Translations under genes and position numbers: made by a program
From: Reichenbachiella faecimaris
Lineage (GTDB): Bacteria > Bacteroidota > Bacteroidia > Cytophagales > Cyclobacteriaceae
DNA: 64,000 bases
NCBI RefSeq assembly: GCF_900176375.1
Contig: NZ_FWYF01000003.1
Location: forward strand, 248,001-312,000
Direction: 5' to 3'
The notes under the pieces: model-generated
Seen by the model: only the letters and a program-made list of their open reading frames with translations
What the model was told of the DNA's origin: nothing
Databases searched by the model: none
Shown here: in pieces, positions 16,043 through 24,148 of the stretch
How positions within the stretch are numbered: the stretch's first letter is position 1
Layout: every line of letters begins with the position of its first letter

Positions 16043-17236
16043 ATGTCTCTTCAAAGATCCTTTATTTCATTTTTTTTAGCGCTGTTTTTTTGGTGCGAAA
16101 CTGCTCATTCTCAAATCCGACTTTCTGACCAGGCAGAGATCATTGTGCTCATTTTGGATCCTACTCAGGTCGAGTTGTATTCGGCTTTTGGGCATAGCGC
16201 TTTTAGGATCAGTGATCCAATTAATCGAATCGACATGGTTTTCAACTATGGGATTTTCGATTTTGATCAGCCCAATTTCTATTTGAATTTCACGAAAGGG
16301 AAACTGTATTATAAACTGGGTACAGGCAACTACGAGGCTTACAAAAGGTATTATTTGAGGGAAGATCGCTCTTGGCGAGAGCATGCTTTGAATATAGGGC
16401 AAGAAGATAAGCAGGCTATTTTTGATTTTCTCATCAACAACGCAAAGCCAGAAAACGCCAATTATTACTACAACTACTGCTATGACAACTGCGCCACTCG
16501 CATGAGAGATGTGCTGGATTTGACATTGGGAGATAAAATCAAATATGATTACACTTATGCCAGCGACTCTATGAGTTTCCGGGATTTGATGGACAAATAT
16601 CTGACCTATCAGCCATGGGGAGATTTGGGTATTGATATTTGTTTGGGTTCTCAAATTGATCAAAGAGCCAGTGGGTTTGATTATCAATACATGCCACTCT
16701 ATCTGGAAGAGGCTCTACTAGCTGCTACTTTACAAACGGATAGTTTGACTGTTCCCGCCATTGCAACTTCTGCGACTATGAATGTCAGTTCTGAGCAGCC
16801 CTTGGGTGGTGGATTTAAGCCCAGCCATTTATTTGTGATTGTCTTTTTTGTAGTTGGTTTGATTATTCACAGAGGCTTGAAATACCAGGTCAATTACAGG
16901 TTCATTGATGTGATTCTTTTCGGGGTTACAGGACTGTTAGGTTGTTTCCTGCTTTTCTTATGGTTTGGTACAGACCATTTGTCGAAGTACAACTACAATC
17001 TCCTTTGGGCTATGCCGCTAAATCTAATAGGACTTTTTTATCTCTTGAAAAACTCTAAGCCAGATTGGCTCAGCCTTTATTTTCAAGTGTTTGGCGGGCT
17101 GCAGGTATTGCTAATTATTTTTAGAGAATTGTTGCCTCAGGTGATTCATTTTGCTTTGATTCCATTGGTACTCGCCTTAGCGATCCGATCTTTCTATTTG
17201 GCTTATTCATTGAAAAAAGAAAACACTTCTGATTAG
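16043..17236 (+). CDS. DUF4105 / Lnb-like periplasmic-domain membrane protein
   Basis: 397 residues. A signal peptide (cleavage after AHSQ, about residue 23) is followed by a roughly 200-residue extracytoplasmic domain with AFGHSAFRISDP, FNYGIFDF and YNYCYDNCATRMRDVLD. This pattern matches DUF4105, renamed after the lipoprotein acyltransferase Lnb, where Cys and His residues form the active site. After residue 260, four or five hydrophobic segments form a membrane part. Lipoprotein N-acylation is a plausible role but the family is broad. It starts 12 bp after the TIR-like gene. Confidence 0.72.
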   Translation: MSLQRSFISFFLALFFWCETAHSQIRLSDQAEIIVLILDPTQVELYSAFGHSAFRISDPINRIDMVFNYGIFDFDQPNFYLNFTKGKLYYKLGTGNYEAYKRYYLREDRSWREHALNIGQEDKQAIFDFLINNAKPENANYYYNYCYDNCATRMRDVLDLTLGDKIKYDYTYASDSMSFRDLMDKYLTYQPWGDLGIDICLGSQIDQRASGFDYQYMPLYLEEALLAATLQTDSLTVPAIATSATMNVSSEQPLGGGFKPSHLFVIVFFVVGLIIHRGLKYQVNYRFIDVILFGVTGLLGCFLLFLWFGTDHLSKYNYNLLWAMPLNLIGLFYLLKNSKPDWLSLYFQVFGGLQVLLIIFRELLPQVIHFALIPLVLALAIRSFYLAYSLKKENTSD

Positions 17237-17280
17237 TTTTCCTTTTTGGTTGATAAATTCTCAAATCTAAATTTTAATAT

Positions 17281-17592
17281 ATGATTATTTGGTCTGGTCG
17301 CGGGATCTTGACTCCGCTGATTTTAGTTACTTCTGTCGTATTGTTTATTTCTATTTCTTCAGAAGAAATAGGTGTTTATACCTTCCCCATAAGTATTCTA
17401 TTGGCTGGAGTCGCCAATTGGATTTTAGGTAAAAAGTGGAATAGTGCATCTGGTAGAATTGTGGTTGACGAAGCCACTGGAGAGCGAATTGAGCTAAAGT
17501 CAAATCACACCCTGTTTTGGATCAAGATGGAATATTGGGGAGTCCTTTTTGGAATCATAGGACTTGGCCAATTACTCAGATTAATTTTTTAA
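17281..17592 (+). CDS. Small integral membrane protein of unknown function
   Basis: 103 residues with three hydrophobic segments (about 8-25, 30-48 and 80-102) and a short polar loop containing SGRIVVDEATGERIELKSNH. I do not recognise a family. It follows the DUF4105 gene by 44 bp on the same strand and its last bases overlap the end of the convergent DUF5995 gene. Confidence 0.6.
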   Translation: MIIWSGRGILTPLILVTSVVLFISISSEEIGVYTFPISILLAGVANWILGKKWNSASGRIVVDEATGERIELKSNHTLFWIKMEYWGVLFGIIGLGQLLRLIF

Positions 17593-18339
17593 ATCTTCAA
17601 TTTTCTTTGCAATTGATCCACGTTCACCTAGTCGAATCCATCTAAAAATGATTGTGATCAAAAACCCAGGGCTAGTAATCAAACTAGCCTTTTTGGATAC
17701 TTTTTGATCACGAGCAATAATCATTTCTGGCTTCAATGACAGCGGCGTATCTGCTAGGTGTTTGGCAAACTTCCAGGCTCCATCCCTAGCTAGTTTCATA
17801 CTAAAATCAACCAGATAATCGTCCACTTTTCCTAGCGCTTTAACAATGATTCTGAACGTAGGCCAGATCTCGGCTAAGTCACGATCTACTTCATGAACCA
17901 GCGAGGAGAGGATTTCATTGATCTTGTCGAAATCACCATGTAGGTCGTTTACGTTTTTACCTTCTGAAATTTCAGCCGCAGCAATGCCCAAATCCAAATT
18001 GATATGTGCATTCATTCCAATCAATAGGTGCTGCAAGACAATGGGCCAATAATGTGTGGAGAGCGCAAAAGCCACTTGCCAGGAACGAGTCAGGGGCTCA
18101 CCATGCTTATAAGCCTTATATGCATGGATGTATCTGGTAGCAAAAACCACATCCAGATGCTCCATGCGTGGACCATTATCAAAATAGTCTTGTTCAATCC
18201 CTTCTTTTACTTTGAGGGTGACTTTTCGATACAGGGCGGCAAAGTAGCCTGCACAACTTTCATTCTCTATCGACTCCTGAATAATTTGATCCAGTGAGAT
18301 AATGACCTGATCAATGGTATCGATTGGTGATTCTTTCAT
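17581..18339 (-). CDS. DUF5995-family protein
   Basis: 252 residues, predicted mostly helical, no signal peptide. Blocks such as CAGYFAALYRKVT, FATRYIHAYKAYKHG and LLIGMNAHINLDLGIAAAE fit what I know as DUF5995. The conserved histidines (HLLIGMNAHINLD) suggest a metal site, but no reaction is known. It is followed on the message side by the convergent small membrane gene and preceded by a hairpin separating it from the permease genes. Confidence 0.6.
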   Translation of the reverse strand: MKESPIDTIDQVIISLDQIIQESIENESCAGYFAALYRKVTLKVKEGIEQDYFDNGPRMEHLDVVFATRYIHAYKAYKHGEPLTRSWQVAFALSTHYWPIVLQHLLIGMNAHINLDLGIAAAEISEGKNVNDLHGDFDKINEILSSLVHEVDRDLAEIWPTFRIIVKALGKVDDYLVDFSMKLARDGAWKFAKHLADTPLSLKPEMIIARDQKVSKKASLITSPGFLITIIFRWIRLGERGSIAKKIEDLKN

Positions 18340-18386
18340 TAGGTTGGTTCTTAATTTTTCAATTAAGATAATGGAAATAATATCTT

Positions 18387-18416
18387 TATAGGTTAGGGTT
18401 TAAATCCTAACCTATA
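18387..18416. terminator. Hairpin between permease and DUF5995 genes
   Basis: A perfect 11-bp stem TATAGGTTAGG / CCTAACCTATA with an 8-base loop lies 16 bases beyond the end of the permease gene. It lacks a strong T-run, so it may be a weak terminator or an RNA-processing/stability hairpin. Confidence 0.5.
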
Positions 18417-18432
18417 ACACGATATACATTTT

Positions 18433-21057
18433 TTACTCATACCTCAAGGTCTCACTTGGATTTTTGATTGCCACGCGGATGGTTTGATAACCTACGGTGA
18501 GAAGTGCGGATGCAATGACTAATATGATAGCTGCCCCAACAAAGATCCAGGGAAACGTGACGCGATAAGCATAATTATTGAGCCAATTGTCCATGGTGAA
18601 ATAAACGAGCGGAATGCCTACTGCAGCCGATAATCCGATTAAAACCACAAATTCACGATAAAAGATGATAAGTATCTGTGGAATGGAAGCGCCTAATACT
18701 TTTCGGATACCTACTTCTTTTGATCTTTGGGTTGCCATAAAAGCTGATAATCCGAAAAGACCAAGTGAGGCAATGAAAATAGCCAAGACGGAAAAAATGG
18801 ATGTGATGTAGCCAAACCGTTTGTCTTCTTCGTAAAGTGTCTCAAATTTTTGATCTAAAAAAGTATAGGAAAAAGGAGCATTGGGAAAGTACTGACTCCA
18901 GGTCTGTTCCAGATGATCCAACCCCTGATCATAATTTTTCTTATTTAATCTGACTACAGACTTGCTGGTGCGATCTGTGAAAAACATAGCAGTGGGCTCC
19001 AAAGAGGCTTTGAAAGAGGATCTATGGTAATCTCCTACAACCCCTACGATTCTATATTTGTTACCCCCAATATCTTCTCCAAACTGAATGTAATCCCCTA
19101 AAACTGATGAGGCATTTTTTAAACCATAGCGATTTAGAAATGCCTGATTGATTATGACAGAAGAGGAATCTGATTGAATAGCAGGATCAAATGAACGACC
19201 AACGAGTAATTTGGCGCCGATGGAAGGAAGGAAATTTTCATCACAAACAAGTAAGTAGGTTGTGCCTTCAAGAGAATTGGTTTTGCCGTTTATTTTTACT
19301 GGATCAGACGTAGACCATATGGACGAGGCGTCACCTCCAGGAAGTGCCGAGGTTAGTCCAGCATTTTCAATGGCATGGTGAGACATAAGCGCTTGCTTGA
19401 ACTGCCTAAGTTTATCGGATAAAACCTCTCCTTGATACTCTTTTAATCTTGGGTTTTTGAATCCAACGACGTATGCTACATCTAGGCCTTTTTCTTTATT
19501 AAGCATATAGCTTATTTGTTTTTCTACAATCAAAGTGGTAGCGACTAATATCAGTGAAGCCGCAAATTGAAAGACAACTAATCCTTTTCTTAGTAATGTG
19601 CCCTTCACAGAGGTTTTAAATTTTCCTTTTAGAACCAGAGAGGGTTTAAAACTGGATAGAACAAATGAGGGGTATAGTCCAGTGACTAATGTTCCGATTA
19701 GGGAGAGCGTTACTAATAAAATTGTGAAATCCCTATTGCTCCAGATATCAGTTATGATAGGTTTGCCAACCAATTGGTTGAAAAAAGGGTAGAGCCCTTC
19801 GGCAATCATCAGTGCCAAAAATGCAGAGATAAAATTCAGCAAAAAGGACTCTATCATAAATTGCGTGATTAATTGAATCTTATTTGCTCCAACAGTCTTT
19901 CGGAGACCAACTTCTTTGGCTCTGTTGATAGACTTAGCAGTGGTAAGGTTGATATAATTGGCCCAGGCAATAATCAGAATCAGAATAGAAATGATGTTTA
20001 AAAAATCTACCATTTCTGCACTGCCATTAATTTCTGGTTCGTAAGTCATGTCTGAATGCAAATGAATACTTTCTACAGATTGCAAATTAAAGGACAAGCT
20101 AGTGGTACTCACATAGTCCGAAACAGGAGGGAGCTTTGCCCTCACTACCTCAATATCTGCTAATGGAGCAAGTTTTATATATGAGTAATAATTGTTGTAA
20201 TTCCAGCCTTGTTTATCTAGCTGTTTCTGTAGCGTGCTCAAGGAAAGCAGGATTTCAAATTTGTAATGCGTGTTTTCGGGAACGTCTTGTATTACTCCAG
20301 TTACTTTGAATGGCTTTTCGAAATTACCCAACAACTCTACGGTTTGCCCAACAGGATTTGAATCTCCAAAATATATTTTCGCTTTGTTTTTAGTTAGAAC
20401 CATGGTGTATGGCTCTGACAGCATAGAAGCCAAATCCCCATGAATCACCTGATAATCAAAAAGTTGTAAATAATTGCTGTCTGCTGCGACTACCAGAGGT
20501 TCATTTACGGATTGTTCCCCTTTTCGAAAAGTCAGATCGGACAGTTTGTACGTGGTGGTGTGTCCAATAATTTCTGGAATTATGTCATCCAATGTTTTGG
20601 CTGCTGGGTTAAAGGCCATGGCATCTCTGGCTCCTATTACTCCGTCTACAATTTGATCCGTGGTGAGTCTATAGAGTCGATCAGAATCTGTAAAAAACCT
20701 GTCATAACTTTTTTCGAAAGCCACATATTGATTGATGAGTAAGAATGCTGAAAGACCAATGGCTAGTCCTGTAATATTAATTGCTGAAAATACTTTTTGC
20801 TTCACCAGATTACGGAAGCTGATTTTGAAATAGTTTTTGAACATGCCTGTGGAGTTAAATAATGAGTTTTTGAAAAGGGGTCTGATCAGTGCTGGTCTGC
20901 AAAGTTTGATGACCTCTTTCAGGTATTTGAGTTCTGCAGATTTTGGGAACTGCTCTAGTTGATCTTGATGGAGCTCTTCCAAGTCCCCTTGGATATCAGG
21001 ATAGTAGTCTGGATGGCAATACCACTTAAATAACCGATCTGCTAATCGCTTGATCAT
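18433..21057 (-). CDS. Large FtsX/MacB-type ABC permease with prefix domain (copy 1)
   Basis: 874 residues. Residues 1-70 form a cytoplasmic prefix domain (RLFKWYCHPDYYPDIQGDLEEL), then TM1 (about 92-112), a MacB-like periplasmic domain, a three-helix FtsX block (about 350-470), a second TM/periplasmic domain unit and a C-terminal FtsX block ending SETLRYE. Such double-unit permeases need a separate ATPase; none lies next to it. It follows its paralogue (21073-23709) by 15 bp and shares with it an almost identical first 120 codons. It probably belongs to a PadR-controlled operon. Substrate unknown. Confidence 0.85.
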   Translation of the reverse strand: MIKRLADRLFKWYCHPDYYPDIQGDLEELHQDQLEQFPKSAELKYLKEVIKLCRPALIRPLFKNSLFNSTGMFKNYFKISFRNLVKQKVFSAINITGLAIGLSAFLLINQYVAFEKSYDRFFTDSDRLYRLTTDQIVDGVIGARDAMAFNPAAKTLDDIIPEIIGHTTTYKLSDLTFRKGEQSVNEPLVVAADSNYLQLFDYQVIHGDLASMLSEPYTMVLTKNKAKIYFGDSNPVGQTVELLGNFEKPFKVTGVIQDVPENTHYKFEILLSLSTLQKQLDKQGWNYNNYYSYIKLAPLADIEVVRAKLPPVSDYVSTTSLSFNLQSVESIHLHSDMTYEPEINGSAEMVDFLNIISILILIIAWANYINLTTAKSINRAKEVGLRKTVGANKIQLITQFMIESFLLNFISAFLALMIAEGLYPFFNQLVGKPIITDIWSNRDFTILLVTLSLIGTLVTGLYPSFVLSSFKPSLVLKGKFKTSVKGTLLRKGLVVFQFAASLILVATTLIVEKQISYMLNKEKGLDVAYVVGFKNPRLKEYQGEVLSDKLRQFKQALMSHHAIENAGLTSALPGGDASSIWSTSDPVKINGKTNSLEGTTYLLVCDENFLPSIGAKLLVGRSFDPAIQSDSSSVIINQAFLNRYGLKNASSVLGDYIQFGEDIGGNKYRIVGVVGDYHRSSFKASLEPTAMFFTDRTSKSVVRLNKKNYDQGLDHLEQTWSQYFPNAPFSYTFLDQKFETLYEEDKRFGYITSIFSVLAIFIASLGLFGLSAFMATQRSKEVGIRKVLGASIPQILIIFYREFVVLIGLSAAVGIPLVYFTMDNWLNNYAYRVTFPWIFVGAAIILVIASALLTVGYQTIRVAIKNPSETLRYE
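20720..21042. repeat. Near-identical tract shared with 23372-23694 (copy 1)
   Basis: 323 bp at the 5' end of permease copy 1 match the same part of copy 2 with a single mismatch (at 20986), while the remainder of the genes has diverged strongly. This is the signature of recent gene conversion or a recent tandem event. Confidence 0.85.
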
Positions 21058-21072
21058 GAGCTTGCTTGTTTA

Positions 21073-23709
21073 TTACTCATACCTCAAGGTCTCACTTGGA
21101 TTTTTGATTGCCACACGGATGGTTTGATAACCTACGGTGAGAAGGGCAGACGAAATGACTAATAAGATTGCCATCCCAATGAATATCCAAGGAAAATCTA
21201 CCCGATAGGCATAGTTGTCGAGCCATCCATCCATGGTGTAATAGACCAATGGAATTCCTACCACAGCAGATAATCCAATCAACACGACAAACTCTCTGTA
21301 GAAGATCATAAGTATCTGAGGAATAGTAGCACCTAGCACTTTTCTGATACCCACTTCTTTTGCTCGATTGATAGCCATAAAAGCAGATAGACCAAATAGC
21401 CCAAGTGAGGCGACAATAATGGCTAGTATGGAGAAGGTGGCGACGACTTTTCCAAATTGCTGATCTTCCTGGAACAGCGCATTGAATCTTTCGTCTAAAA
21501 AGGAATAAGACAAAGGTGTATTAGGGAAAAAGCTTTGGTAGGTATTTTCCAAATGAGCTAATCCGTCCTTGTAGTTCTGTTGATTCATCTTTATAGCAGC
21601 ATAGTGAGCATAGGTGTGATAAAAAGTGGAAGTGGGCTCTACTGTATTTTTCAACGAGGTCCGATTATAGTCAGCTATGACCCCGATCAATCTATATTTG
21701 CGCCCGTCTTCATCATCCCCAAACTGGATGAATTCGTTTAGCATGGACTCATTATCCTGAACGCCCAATTTTTTCATAAATGATTCATTCACAATGATAG
21801 CAGACGTGTCAGATGCCAATTCTGACTTAAAACCTCTGCCAGCCAAGAGTCTAATTCCTACTGCATCGAAATAATTTTCGTCACACCTTTGCAAATAGGT
21901 GGTGCCTTTTATAATATCTGTTTTACCTGGAATCTGAATTTCTCCTGTTGTTGAGCCAATATCTGAGCTGCTTCCACCCGGCAATGTATTGCAAAACCCT
22001 ACATCTGTAATGGCGTGATGGTTTAAAAGTGATTGTTGAAATTGCTTGAGGTTTTCAATAGCAGCTTCCCTATTATCGTCGGTGTAGCGCGGTCGCCTCA
22101 CCCCGACTACGAAATCCATATCAAGTCCCTTATCTACAGATTGCATATAATTCACCTGTTGGTTAATGATAAAAGTAGCTGCGATTAGCATCAGTGAAAC
22201 GGTAAACTGTACAATGACCAGTCCTTTTCGTAAAAACGTTCCTTTGGCGGAATTTCTGAATTTGCCTTTGAGTACAGTTACTGCTTGAAAATTGGACAGG
22301 ACAAAAGCTGGATACAATCCAGAAACCACAGTTCCTACTAAAGCAAAAGAGAAGACTTTAGTTAAAAACAGTTGGTCTAGCCAAACACTACCTATTACAT
22401 CCTTTCCAACCAGTTGATTAAAGTTTGGATAAACCAGTTGGGCAATTAAAATAGCGAATCCAGCGGCTAACAAATTCAAAATTAAAGACTCAAATAAAAA
22501 CTGTATTACGAGTTGAATCCTATGTGCTCCAATAGCTTTTCTAACACCGACTTCTCTTGCTCTATCAATTGCTTTGGCCGTTGATAGGTTGATATAATTG
22601 ACCCAGGCAATGATGATGATGAGAATAGAAATTACGTTAAGGAAAATGACCGTATTGGCACTACCGTGAATCTCTGGTTCGTAAGTAAAATCAGAATAAA
22701 GATGAATGTCTTCTACCGGCTGAAGGTAGAATTCAAGGTCTGTATCAGACTCATTTTCTCCTGATAATTCAAACATTCGTGGGAGTTTGGCTCTTAAAGC
22801 TTGAATTTCGACCTGCGGTGCTAGTTTCAAATAGGTATAGTAGTTGAAAGACCTCCAGTCATCTTCTTTTAATCTTTCTTCTATGCTACTTATGGATATC
22901 ATCAGGTCGAATTTGTAATGCGTGTTTTCTGGAATATCCTGAATTACCCCTGTGACTTTAAAATTTTTGTGAAATCCGCCAAGCAGCATGATGGATTGTC
23001 CCACAGGATTGATATCTCCAAAATAGGCTTTGGCTCTGGATTCAGTTAGTATAATGGAGTTAGGCTCTGTCAGCATGGTATTGGGATCACCACTCAATAC
23101 CTGATAATCAAACAGTTCAAAATAGTTGGTGTCGGCTGCTATAGCACGTTTTTCGATAAAGGATCGATCCCCTTTTCGGAGAATCAATTCGTTGAATTGA
23201 AAGGTCAGAGTCGAATTGATGATCTCAGGAACTTGCTCAACCAGGGCCGCTCCAGAGGGGGCAAAAGACATGGCATCTCTCGTGCCAATGACGCCATCAA
23301 GCACCTGATCTGTTGTGAGTCGATACAACTGGTTAGCATCTGTAAAAAACTGGTCATAACTTTTTTCAAAGGCCACATATTGATTGATGAGTAAGAATGC
23401 TGAAAGACCAATGGCTAGTCCTGTAATATTAATTGCTGAAAATACTTTTTGCTTCACCAGATTACGGAAGCTGATTTTGAAATAGTTTTTGAACATGCCT
23501 GTGGAGTTAAATAATGAGTTTTTGAAAAGGGGTCTGATCAGTGCTGGTCTGCAAAGTTTGATGACCTCTTTCAGGTATTTGAGTTCTGCAGATTTTGGGA
23601 ACTGCTCTAGTTGATCTTGATGGAGCTCTTCCAAGTCGCCTTGGATATCAGGATAGTAGTCTGGATGGCAATACCACTTAAATAACCGATCTGCAATTTT
23701 CTTGATCAT
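21073..23709 (-). CDS. Large FtsX/MacB-type ABC permease with prefix domain (copy 2)
   Basis: 878 residues with the same architecture as copy 1: prefix domain, TM1, MacB-like periplasmic domain, FtsX block (INRAKEVGIRK-type signature near the end, AIDRAREVGVRKAIGAH in the middle), a second unit and the terminal SETLRYE. Its start overlaps the stop of the PadR gene by 4 bases (ATGA). Copies 1 and 2 agree almost completely over the first 120 residues and only moderately after that, especially in the periplasmic domains, suggesting different ligands. ATPase partner not in the neighbourhood. Confidence 0.85.
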   Translation of the reverse strand: MIKKIADRLFKWYCHPDYYPDIQGDLEELHQDQLEQFPKSAELKYLKEVIKLCRPALIRPLFKNSLFNSTGMFKNYFKISFRNLVKQKVFSAINITGLAIGLSAFLLINQYVAFEKSYDQFFTDANQLYRLTTDQVLDGVIGTRDAMSFAPSGAALVEQVPEIINSTLTFQFNELILRKGDRSFIEKRAIAADTNYFELFDYQVLSGDPNTMLTEPNSIILTESRAKAYFGDINPVGQSIMLLGGFHKNFKVTGVIQDIPENTHYKFDLMISISSIEERLKEDDWRSFNYYTYLKLAPQVEIQALRAKLPRMFELSGENESDTDLEFYLQPVEDIHLYSDFTYEPEIHGSANTVIFLNVISILIIIIAWVNYINLSTAKAIDRAREVGVRKAIGAHRIQLVIQFLFESLILNLLAAGFAILIAQLVYPNFNQLVGKDVIGSVWLDQLFLTKVFSFALVGTVVSGLYPAFVLSNFQAVTVLKGKFRNSAKGTFLRKGLVIVQFTVSLMLIAATFIINQQVNYMQSVDKGLDMDFVVGVRRPRYTDDNREAAIENLKQFQQSLLNHHAITDVGFCNTLPGGSSSDIGSTTGEIQIPGKTDIIKGTTYLQRCDENYFDAVGIRLLAGRGFKSELASDTSAIIVNESFMKKLGVQDNESMLNEFIQFGDDEDGRKYRLIGVIADYNRTSLKNTVEPTSTFYHTYAHYAAIKMNQQNYKDGLAHLENTYQSFFPNTPLSYSFLDERFNALFQEDQQFGKVVATFSILAIIVASLGLFGLSAFMAINRAKEVGIRKVLGATIPQILMIFYREFVVLIGLSAVVGIPLVYYTMDGWLDNYAYRVDFPWIFIGMAILLVISSALLTVGYQTIRVAIKNPSETLRYE
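23372..23694. repeat. Near-identical tract shared with 20720-21042 (copy 2)
   Basis: Partner of the 323-bp tract in permease copy 1, offset 2652 bp, direct orientation, one mismatch. The similarity stops sharply at both ends. Confidence 0.85.
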
Positions 23710-24044
23710 ACGAATTTGGCTTCAATCACTAGATCTGGCAGTGCTTTCCACAGTTCCGCACGTACATCTCGATTGTATTCCAAAGCCCTTCGGCCAAAGC
23801 TGGTCATCTTGAAAAAACGTTTAGGTTTACCACCACGTTTTTCGGTCATCTCACCAGTTTCGGATTCCAAAAAGCCTTTGGTTTCCATTCGCCGAAGTGC
23901 AGACTGCAAAGCGCCCAAGCTCACCTTCCGCTCTAGCCGTTTTTCTATTTCATCCTTGATCGCCACGCCATAGGCATTGTCATATAAGACCCCCACGGTC
24001 AGCAAAACGATCTCTTCAAATTCACCTAGTTGATACTTCTTCAT
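23706..24044 (-). CDS. PadR-family transcriptional regulator
   Basis: 112 residues: winged helix-turn-helix with the family pattern LGEFEEIVLLTVGVLYDNAYGVAIKDEIE, SLGALQSALRRMETKGFLES and GKPKRFFKMTSFGRRAL. PadR proteins repress linked transporter genes and respond to small molecules or membrane stress. It heads the operon with the two permeases (ATGA overlap with copy 2). A 19-bp direct repeat upstream (24052-24111) is a good candidate for its own operator. A homologue lies at 61066-61398, also coupled to a permease. Confidence 0.88.
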   Translation of the reverse strand: MKKYQLGEFEEIVLLTVGVLYDNAYGVAIKDEIEKRLERKVSLGALQSALRRMETKGFLESETGEMTEKRGGKPKRFFKMTSFGRRALEYNRDVRAELWKALPDLVIEAKFV

Positions 24045-24051
24045 AATAGCA

Positions 24052-24111
24052 ATATCTAAATGTAGTATTGCAAGTATAGGGAATTTTTATGAATACCTAA
24101 ATGTAGTATTG
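24052..24111 (-). promoter_or_regulatory. Promoter with duplicated operator of the padR-permease operon
   Basis: The plus-strand sequence ATAyCTAAATGTAGTATTG occurs at 24052-24070 and 24093-24111, 18 of 19 bases identical. Between them, read on the minus strand, lies TATACTTG (24071-24078), one base off the TAnnTTTG consensus, with TTTA 19 bases upstream inside the distal repeat. So one repeat covers the -33 region and the other the start of transcription, as expected for autorepression by PadR (inference). Confidence 0.6.
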
Positions 24112-24148
24112 ATGGTTTGAGTGAATTTTTTTATTATCACCATACTTC

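Noticed and set aside
16076-16687. 203-codon minus-strand frame
   Set aside because: Antisense to the DUF4105 gene, which has a signal peptide and conserved motifs.
18433-23709. Tandem repeats as a composite transposon or insertion sequence
   Set aside because: The repeated tract is inside coding sequence of two permeases, in direct orientation, with no transposase or terminal inverted repeats.
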